DNA of 64,000 nt, taken from the NCBI RefSeq assembly GCF_001424945.1, contig NZ_LMCW01000012.1, forward strand, positions 574,373 through 638,372, read 5' to 3'. Position numbers and translations under genes: made by a program. Position 1 is the first letter of the stretch, and each line of letters begins with the position of its first letter. This DNA comes from Rhizobium sp. Root1203 (GTDB lineage: Bacteria > Pseudomonadota > Alphaproteobacteria > Rhizobiales > Rhizobiaceae). Shown here piece by piece: positions 58,652-64,000 of the stretch. A model generated the notes under the pieces. It saw only the letters and a list, made by a program, of their open reading frames with translations. It was not told the origin of the DNA and ran no database searches.

Positions 58652-59242
58652 TCAGTAAAGAGGCTCGTCATAGGCGGGCTTACCGTCCACCAGCAGACTC
58701 CGTATCTGTGGGGTTCCGTCAGCGGCAACGCGGACCGCAATTGAAACCTCGCCCTCCTGCCGCGCCTGCTCCAGCGCCAATCCTGCGCCTTCGGGCACGT
58801 AATAGCGCTCGATCCCATAGTCGACATGGATGCTCTCGGTCTGAGCGTTGCCATAGCTGTAGAACGGCATGGTATGCAGAACGACCGTGGCTTCTTGTTG
58901 CGGCAGGGGCTGGAAGGACGATTCGACAACTCCCCAGAAACCACCCTCGCCTTGCTTCACCCGAACCCAAAGGCTGCGCTCTCCCGGCTCCTTGGGAATC
59001 TCACCTGTCAACGACTGCAGCGGAACGGAGGATATCTCATAGTTCAGCACCACATAATCACCGCGCAGGAAATCGCGCGGATCGACCGGTGCGGTTTTCA
59101 GCAACACATCCGTTCCGTTGCGCAGGATGGCCGCCCGGCCTTCGATCACATAACCAAGCACCGCCGTCTGAAGGGCCGCGACAGCGACGGCGGCAGCGAG
59201 GCAGCGGCGCCCGGTTTGAGGTTTCAGCGAAAAGATACTCAT
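58652..59242 (-). CDS. GDYXXLXY domain protein
   Basis: 196 residues. One N-terminal membrane segment (CLAAAVAVAALQTAVLGYVI) then a periplasmic domain with the family motif GDYVVLNY (RGDYVVLNYEIS). No enzymatic motif seen. Its ATG overlaps the DUF2157 stop by 4 nt (ATGA), and GDYXXLXY proteins commonly pair with DUF2157 membrane proteins. The pair likely works together at the inner membrane. Confidence 0.85.
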   Translation of the reverse strand: MSIFSLKPQTGRRCLAAAVAVAALQTAVLGYVIEGRAAILRNGTDVLLKTAPVDPRDFLRGDYVVLNYEISSVPLQSLTGEIPKEPGERSLWVRVKQGEGGFWGVVESSFQPLPQQEATVVLHTMPFYSYGNAQTESIHVDYGIERYYVPEGAGLALEQARQEGEVSIAVRVAADGTPQIRSLLVDGKPAYDEPLY

Positions 59243-60342
59243 AGGCTCGCCTCCCCTGCTCTGCCCGCAAATCTACGTTCGAGGCGGAAGACGACCCAGG
59301 CCAGGAATGCCACGAACAGACCGGAGCACAGGAAGAGCCCGGAGGTACCGAGGATCGAACCGACCGTGACCGAAGCCAGATACAGCATCTCGACGGCAAA
59401 CACCGCATAGGCCAGGTAGCGAACGGCACCGTTGTCGCGCCCCTGAAGCGCAATGGCCAAAATTGTGGCCGCCAACGTCACCAGCGCCAGGGCTACCAAC
59501 CACCCGCCTTTGTCAATCTCCACATGGAGGAAGAACAAGCCTATGACGGCAACGAGGAACGCGTAGAAGGCCGGCGCGACGCCGGCGCTCCTTACGAGAC
59601 CGGACAGGCGAGGCACAGGAAGGCTTACGACGATCAACGCAACCATCCCGCCCGCAGCGTAAAGACAGGCAAGCCGGGGGTCGGATTGAAGCGTATAGAG
59701 CCACGCGAGCCAACCGACAAGCAACAGGTACGCAAGATGCCGGGCGCGGTCGGCCCCGGTATATCGCACGAGGCCGATGACGATCAAAGCCATGATCGGT
59801 ACCATCCAGCCATCAAAACGCATCCAGCGCATGTCGGAGCCGTTGAGATAGACTGCAAAACTTGCCCAGGCCAGAAATCCCGACACCGCGGCGACGACTC
59901 CCGAGCGAAACAGAATGGCCGATACGGCTGCCATAGAGAACCAGAGATACATCACCTTCTGTTCGTCTCCGGACAGATGATACATCTGCCCGACGAGCGA
60001 GATCGCTCCGCCGAAGCTCAGTGTGCCGATGACCAGGAGCCCATTGGCGGCCGCTATCGCCCCACGCGCCAGCATGGCCGCTGCGCCGAGATGAGCGGCC
60101 CAGATCAAAGCGACGATCAGGCAGACGCGCACCAGGCGCGGGATCGTCTCCCAATTCGATGCAACGACGAGAAGAATAGCGGCGGTCAACAAAATTGCCG
60201 CGAGGATCGTCAGTACATTGCCCAGGCTGAAGCTCGCGGGACGCGCGTCATATTCCTTCAACAATGCGTCTGCGGTTTCCCCGCCCAGCAGTCCCTTGCC
60301 GACCCACAGCGACAAATCTCTCTCCAGACGCCCGCGGTACAT
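59239..60342 (-). CDS. DUF2157 polytopic membrane protein
   Basis: 367 residues with about ten hydrophobic segments. N-terminal domain LERDLSLWVGKGLLGGETAD, ALLKEYDARPASFSLGNVLT is the DUF2157 signature. No known function. First gene of a pair with the GDYXXLXY gene, coupled by a 4-nt overlap. Confidence 0.85.
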   Translation of the reverse strand: MYRGRLERDLSLWVGKGLLGGETADALLKEYDARPASFSLGNVLTILAAILLTAAILLVVASNWETIPRLVRVCLIVALIWAAHLGAAAMLARGAIAAANGLLVIGTLSFGGAISLVGQMYHLSGDEQKVMYLWFSMAAVSAILFRSGVVAAVSGFLAWASFAVYLNGSDMRWMRFDGWMVPIMALIVIGLVRYTGADRARHLAYLLLVGWLAWLYTLQSDPRLACLYAAGGMVALIVVSLPVPRLSGLVRSAGVAPAFYAFLVAVIGLFFLHVEIDKGGWLVALALVTLAATILAIALQGRDNGAVRYLAYAVFAVEMLYLASVTVGSILGTSGLFLCSGLFVAFLAWVVFRLERRFAGRAGEASL

Positions 60343-60639
60343 GCCCCACTCCGCAAAATGCGCGACGACGCGCCCTCAATCTCAACCGTTATAGACGCTG
60401 ATTAGCCCCCAAGGAAACGGCCCTACGCAAATTCCTCATAGGAGAAATTGGTGACGGATATTAATCGATCGATAACCTTCATTTGCTAATATACTAGCTC
60501 CACCAAATAGCCATGCGCCTGTCGCATCGGTCGCATGAGAACATTGCACTGCAGCATCTCAATAAGTCATACTATTTAAATAGCGAGAGCTGCAGGGTTT
60601 GCGCCCTGCTTTCGCTAGATACTTGCGGAAATGATGTCC
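60343..60639. other. AT-rich intergenic region with an extended dyad before the sRNA
   Basis: About 300 nt without a gene. TAGCGA (60581-60586) pairs with TCGCTA (60612-60617), and GCAGGG (60592-60597) pairs with CCCTGC (60604-60609), around a 6-nt loop. It could be an operator or an extra 5' stem of the small RNA. CTAGAT at 60615-60620 could be a -10. Confidence 0.5.
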
Positions 60640-60769
60640 GTAACGAATTCGGAGCCGCGCACTCCTCCTCCCAGGCGCGCTCCGATAGACTGACGACACT
60701 CCTCCTCCCAGTTGTCAGTCGCTTACACACGCCCACCGGATCCTCCCCCGGTGGGCGTCTTGCTTTTCT
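60640..60769 (+). ncRNA. Alpha-r14-type (NfeR1-like) small RNA with three anti-Shine-Dalgarno loops
   Basis: Three consecutive hairpins each expose a CU-rich anti-SD loop. First: stem 60650-60660/60675-60684, loop ACTCCTCCTCCCAG. Second: GACTGACGAC (60688-60697) / GTTGTCAGTC (60711-60720), loop ACTCCTCCTCCCA. Third, an intrinsic terminator: ACGCCCACCGG (60729-60739) / CCGGTGGGCGT (60748-60758), loop ATCCTCCC, then CTTGCTTTT. This three-hairpin CCUCCUCCC layout is the hallmark of the alpha-r14 family (Smr14C/NfeR1 in Sinorhizobium). The 5' end is approximate. Confidence 0.82.
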
Positions 60770-61191
60770 GAGGGATATTTTATTCGAGCTAAGCATCTGA
60801 AATGATTCAGGTGTCTGAACGTCACGATGTCCGCGCCATCGATTCTTTCTGCATCCGCTTCAGCCGATGATCCTCATTGAGCCCCATGGGCAAAATGCCG
60901 CTTGAGACGGCCAAAACCAAGCGGCGGTGACCCAGCCGTTCCGCAACTGCCCCGATCGTGCGACGTGGTCAGGCTGAAAAACGTCTGCATGGGCCCGATT
61001 CTGCCTATTCATTGACCAACCAGCGGCGAAATCGATTGTTTTGCGCCACAAGCTTTGCATTCTGCGCATATGTGGCGTGAAAACTTGTCTCTACCGCTCC
61101 TTCGCGGTGCAACATATATTCTGTTCATCAAATACAGGTCAGCGCCGATGGGCGGCAGCTGGCAGACGCAGCCCTCGGAAAGGGGATCAAC

Positions 61192-61335
61192 ATGAACATC
61201 ACTCGCTCTTTTAACAACTGGCGCAAGTATCGTCAGACCATCACTGAACTTGGCCGCATGACCAACCGCGAATTGCACGATCTCGGCATCGACCGTTCGG
61301 ACATCCAGCGCGTTGCTCGCGAAGCAACCCGCTAA
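61192..61335 (+). CDS. DUF1127 small protein (first copy)
   Basis: 47 residues, too short for default ORF cut-offs: MNITRSFNNWRKYRQTITEL continuing GRMTNRELHDLGIDRSDIQR. Arg-rich helix-turn-helix-like small protein of the DUF1127 family. In Agrobacterium such proteins act in phosphate or carbon regulation and RNA turnover; that role is not shown here. AAGGGGAT precedes the ATG. Own terminator at 61377. Confidence 0.88.
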   Translation: MNITRSFNNWRKYRQTITELGRMTNRELHDLGIDRSDIQRVAREATR

Positions 61336-61376
61336 TACCAATCGGTTAGCTTCCTCCCAAGCAACCGCTTACACAG

Positions 61377-61413
61377 AACGCCCGCTGCCTTTCGGCAACG
61401 GGCGTTTTCTTTT
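61377..61413 (+). terminator. Terminator after first DUF1127 gene
   Basis: Stem AACGCCCG (61377-61384) / CGGGCGTT (61399-61406), extended inward past one mismatch by GCC/GGC, then TTTTCTTTT. Confidence 0.85.
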
Positions 61414-61540
61414 GTCCAAGGTTCCGGATAGCGCTTCGGTTGCAGAAAGTTCTCTTCTCGCCTTCTGCTTAAATTTTATCGCATGCACCTTCCGTGTGCA
61501 TCGCATGCACAATTGCATGGCAGGAGCCTAATAATTGCAC

Positions 61541-61568
61541 TGCACAATATCGCGGCGAACGCCTATAT
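61541..61568 (+). promoter_or_regulatory. Candidate promoter of second DUF1127 gene
   Basis: TGCACA (61541-61546), 16-nt spacer, CTATAT (61563-61568), the latter an exact match to the alphaproteobacterial -10 consensus. GCATGCAC repeats at 61481-61488 and 61503-61510, with GTGTGCAT between them, lie just upstream. Confidence 0.45.
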
Positions 61569-61630
61569 GAATGTCAACCGTTGAGGCGGCAATAACGCCC
61601 CCCACGATCATCATTCTGAGGAATAAGATC

Positions 61631-61774
61631 ATGAACCCGATCCGCATTGCAAAGAGCTGGCTCAGCTACCGCCGCACCCTTAGCGAACTTGGTAGCCTGT
61701 CTAACCAGACGCTTTCTGACATCGGCGTAAGCCGCTATGACATCCGCAACATCGCTTCCCGCGCTTTCCGCTAA
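61631..61774 (+). CDS. DUF1127 small protein (second copy)
   Basis: 47 residues: MNPIRIAKSWLSYRRTLSEL then GSLSNQTLSDIGVSRYDIRN. Same length and architecture as the first copy 300 nt upstream, but only about half the residues are identical. GAGGAA precedes the ATG by 7 nt. The intrinsic terminator at 61800 ends it. Confidence 0.88.
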   Translation: MNPIRIAKSWLSYRRTLSELGSLSNQTLSDIGVSRYDIRNIASRAFR

Positions 61775-61799
61775 TAGCGGTACGCGTGGAGCTTCCAAG

Positions 61800-61824
61800 A
61801 CGGCGCCATCAGGGCGCCGTTTTT
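61800..61824 (+). terminator. Terminator after second DUF1127 gene
   Basis: Stem ACGGCGCC (61800-61807) / GGCGCCGT (61813-61820), 5-nt loop, then TTTTT. Also faces the convergent LysR gene. Confidence 0.88.
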
Positions 61825-61872
61825 GATTCCAGGGCTATGCTTCCTGACCACTTCGATTTTCGAAGTCGCTGC

Positions 61873-62760
61873 TCATAAGTCGAGCGCCCGCAATCTTTGA
61901 ACCGCGAAGTCCACGAAGCTGCGCGTCTTCGCAGAGACATGACGGCCCTCCGTGTGAACGACATGGATTGGCAGCGGCTCCTCCTCGTAGTCTTCCAGGA
62001 CCATTCGCAGTTGACCGGCGGCGATCTGCCGAACGACCTGGTATGAAAGCGCGCGCGACAGGCCCCAACCTGTTACTGCCGCGGCGATCGATGCATCGAC
62101 GGTGTTGCAATACAAGCGCGGACGCAGCGTCACTGTTGTATGATCGGGAGCAAAGTGCCAATCCAAGGGCGCTGAAGAGCCGGTGCTCACGATGGTGACG
62201 TGCCTTGAAAGATCGCTCGGCTTCCCCGGCACACCGTTGCGCTCGAAATAGGATGGCGCTCCGCAAACCACACGGCGCACACTGCCGACCTTGACCGCCG
62301 TTTGGTCTGAATCCTGCAGGTGCCCGATGCGGATCGCGACGTCGATGCCTTCTTCCACAAGGCTGACGATCCTGTCGAACAGGAGGACGCGCCCGGTGAC
62401 GGCCGGATGCATTGCGAGAAACTCCGTCATCACAGGTATGATATGGAACTGCCCGAAGAGCACAGGAGCGGTGACTGTCAGCATTCCAGACGCCGTGGCA
62501 TGTGAACCGCCGGCTGACGCCTCCGCTTCCTCGATATCGGCGAGAATCCTTCTGCAATCATCGACATAGCGTCCGCCCGAGGGGGTAAGCTTCACGGAAC
62601 GTGTCGATCGCACGAATAACCGAGCGCCCGTTGCATCCTCCAGCGAAGCAATAGCGCGGGTAACCGCCGGAGGGCTCATATGCAGTTGGCGAGCCGCCTC
62701 GGCAAAGCTGCTGGTCTCCGCAACTCTGACCAACACCCTCATGCACTGCAGTCGATCCAT
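61873..62760 (-). CDS. LysR family transcriptional regulator
   Basis: 295 residues. N-terminal winged HTH ([40 protein letters not shown]) and a substrate-binding domain of the CrgA/LTTR type. Divergent from the GST gene across 111 nt that contain two palindromes, so it is the likely regulator of that gene. Confidence 0.9.
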   Translation of the reverse strand: MDRLQCMRVLVRVAETSSFAEAARQLHMSPPAVTRAIASLEDATGARLFVRSTRSVKLTPSGGRYVDDCRRILADIEEAEASAGGSHATASGMLTVTAPVLFGQFHIIPVMTEFLAMHPAVTGRVLLFDRIVSLVEEGIDVAIRIGHLQDSDQTAVKVGSVRRVVCGAPSYFERNGVPGKPSDLSRHVTIVSTGSSAPLDWHFAPDHTTVTLRPRLYCNTVDASIAAAVTGWGLSRALSYQVVRQIAAGQLRMVLEDYEEEPLPIHVVHTEGRHVSAKTRSFVDFAVQRLRALDL

Positions 62761-62773
62761 CGCTCGCCTCGTT

Positions 62774-62819
62774 CTATTCCATCAAGTGGAATAGTATCTT
62801 TCAAATTATGGAAATTCCA
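62774..62819. promoter_or_regulatory. LysR-type operator with two palindromes
   Basis: CTATTCCA (62774-62781) and TGGAATAG (62787-62794) form a perfect 8-bp inverted repeat with a 5-nt spacer and contain the LysR T-N11-A pattern. TGGAAATTCCA at 62809-62819 is a second, perfect palindrome of the same TTCCA/TGGAA half-sites. The pair sits midway between LysR and GST and fits recognition plus activation sites. Confidence 0.6.
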
Positions 62820-62871
62820 CTCAACAGACGGAACAATTATTCTCTGCCCAATTCAAACGGAGAGCAGACCA

Positions 62872-63489
62872 ATGAAACTTCACGTTCATCCCCTTTCGGG
62901 TCATTCGCATCGTGTTCGTCTCTTCCTGTCGCTGATTGGGGCGGATGCGGATATTGTCGAAGTCGACCTTGCCGCCGGCGAGCATAAGAGCCCGGCCTTT
63001 CTCTCGCTCAATCCCTTCGGCCAGGTGCCGGTGCTTGAGGACGGAGATGTTATCATCGCCGATTCCAACGCGATCCTTGTCTACATCGCAAAGAAGCACG
63101 GACCGGAGGGGTGGCTTCCCGAAGATCCCGCGGGTGCGGCTGCGGTTCAGCGCTGGCTCTCGGTTGCTGCGGGCGAGATCGCCTATGGGCCAGCCGCTGC
63201 CCGCCTTGTAACTGTCTTCGGGGCGAAGTTCGATACCGAGGAAGTGATCGCCCGAGCGCATCGCATTCTCGCGCTGATCGACGCTCGGCTCGCCTATTGC
63301 GACTGGATTGCAGCGGACCGTCCGACAATCGCGGATGTGGCGCTCTATAGCTACGTCGCTCGAGCGCCGGAAGGCAACGTCGATCGCTTCATCTATCGCA
63401 ACGTCACCGCCTGGCTCCAGCGGATCGAGGTCCTCCCCGGTTTTCATCCGTTTCAAAGGACACCTGTCGGATTGGGCGACGCAGCCTAG
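62872..63489 (+). CDS. Glutathione S-transferase family protein
   Basis: 205 residues. N-terminal thioredoxin-like domain ([47 protein letters not shown]) and C-terminal helical domain ([19 protein letters not shown]). Ser in the HPLSGHSH loop is a possible catalytic or glutathione-orienting residue. Divergent from LysR; the next gene starts 52 nt later. Confidence 0.88.
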   Translation: MKLHVHPLSGHSHRVRLFLSLIGADADIVEVDLAAGEHKSPAFLSLNPFGQVPVLEDGDVIIADSNAILVYIAKKHGPEGWLPEDPAGAAAVQRWLSVAAGEIAYGPAAARLVTVFGAKFDTEEVIARAHRILALIDARLAYCDWIAADRPTIADVALYSYVARAPEGNVDRFIYRNVTAWLQRIEVLPGFHPFQRTPVGLGDAA

Positions 63490-63541
63490 CAGCAAATTTA
63501 TTCCATCAGGGCGGATACTGCCATCCGCGGAGGAGCACGCT

Positions 63542-64000
63542 ATGCTCACGAACGAGAACCATGAGACGATCTCTCCCTGGCATTCAGGGGAGATTGCATT
63601 GCAGGAAAAGGTAGGCGTGGCGCAGCGAATGGGCGAAGTGGGCCGACGTGTCCTGCGCGATCACCTGATCGACCAGCACCGGCAGTTTTACCCGCAACTG
63701 CCTTTCATCGTTCTCGGGACGGTGGACACCCAAGGCAACGCCTGGGCGACGCTACGCGCCAACCGCCCGGGCTTTCTGCAGAGCCCGGATCCCCATAAGC
63801 TCAGCGTGAACCTTCCGCGGGAGCCTGACGATCCCGCGGACCGGGGCATGGAAGATGGCGACGCCATCGGTATGCTCGGCATCGAGCTCCACACACGCCG
63901 GCGCAATCGGCTGAATGGCACCATCAGCCGAAGGACGGCGAGCAGCTTCGATGTGCATGTCGGCCAAGCCTACGGTAATTGTCCGCAGTATATCCAGTTG
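63542..64000 (+). CDS. Pyridoxamine 5'-phosphate oxidase family flavoprotein (partial, 5' end)
   Basis: 153 residues visible, no stop before the window end. LTNENHETISPWHSGEIALQ then EKVGVAQRMGEVGRRVLRDH and FYPQLPFIVLGTVDTQGNAW match the FMN-binding PNPOx family, in particular the longer members with WHxGE near the N terminus. These are often fused to FAD/NAD and 2Fe-2S domains; whether this one is cannot be seen here. A TTCCATCA half-site lies upstream at 63502-63509. Confidence 0.8.
   Translation, partial: MLTNENHETISPWHSGEIALQEKVGVAQRMGEVGRRVLRDHLIDQHRQFYPQLPFIVLGTVDTQGNAWATLRANRPGFLQSPDPHKLSVNLPREPDDPADRGMEDGDAIGMLGIELHTRRRNRLNGTISRRTASSFDVHVGQAYGNCPQYIQL

Noticed and set aside
60513..60800. 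Plus-strand open frame of 95 codons over the small RNA
   Set aside because: It runs straight through three RNA hairpins and an intrinsic terminator, and has no ribosome-binding site. The structured RNA explains the sequence.

Overview
The window is high-GC chromosomal DNA of an alphaproteobacterium in the Rhizobiales, most like Ensifer/Sinorhizobium. Three things point there. The gene order fabZ-lpxD-bamA-rseP-cdsA-uppS-frr-pyrH-tsf-rpsB is followed by clpS/clpA, a phasin, cysE, metC and the general amino-acid permease aapJQMP. Two DUF1127 genes are present. There is also an alpha-r14-type small RNA with anti-Shine-Dalgarno loops. Assignment to genus is inference from remembered synteny, not from a database search. 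The region is almost entirely core chromosome: I found no phage, IS element, integrase, CRISPR array or defence island.

Region by region. 1-10.5 kb (all minus): envelope and translation block, covering lipid A (lpxA partial, fabZ, lpxD), outer-membrane assembly (bamA), site-2 protease (rseP), phospholipid and undecaprenyl synthesis (cdsA, uppS), ribosome recycling (frr), UMP kinase (pyrH), EF-Ts and S2. 10.7-20.7 kb: exported pentapeptide-repeat protein, EipB-type envelope protein, RidA, glycerophosphodiesterase, FemAB-like protein, HIT protein, PAP2 phosphatase, clpA/clpS, phasin, DUF3597. 20.9-30.5 kb: DUF3126, cysE, hydrolase, zinc-finger protein, flavin monooxygenase, metC and aapJQMP. 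30.6-32.8 kb: secreted Cys-motif protein, methyltransferase, then two tRNA-Glu loci, of which the first (UUC) has lost its T arm. 33.5-37.4 kb: catabolic module (diaminopropionate ammonia-lyase, M20 amidohydrolase, class II aldolase) divergent from an Lrp-type regulator. 37.4-49.5 kb: recJ, hom, an AlaC-like aminotransferase, a lipoprotein, PHA synthase, a methyltransferase, a DUF2778 protein, and SulP with a Rossmann protein. 49.5-50.3 kb: intergenic RIME-like palindrome. 50.3-58.5 kb: map, radC, a phosphatase, sthA, a B12-binding radical SAM protein, an NTF2-like protein, tig and tRNA-Leu. 58.6-64 kb: GDYXXLXY/DUF2157 membrane pair, the small RNA, two DUF1127 genes, LysR divergent from a GST, and a partial PNPOx-family flavoprotein.

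I do not see a large new system. The signals most worth following are the promoter-bearing tRNA-Glu(UUC) that lacks 11 nt (32587-32650), the three-hairpin anti-SD RNA (about 60640-60769) with an unexplained dyad just upstream, the diaminopropionate catabolic module with its own Lrp regulator, the orphan B12/radical-SAM enzyme beside sthA, and the LysR-box pair governing a GST/flavoprotein unit.
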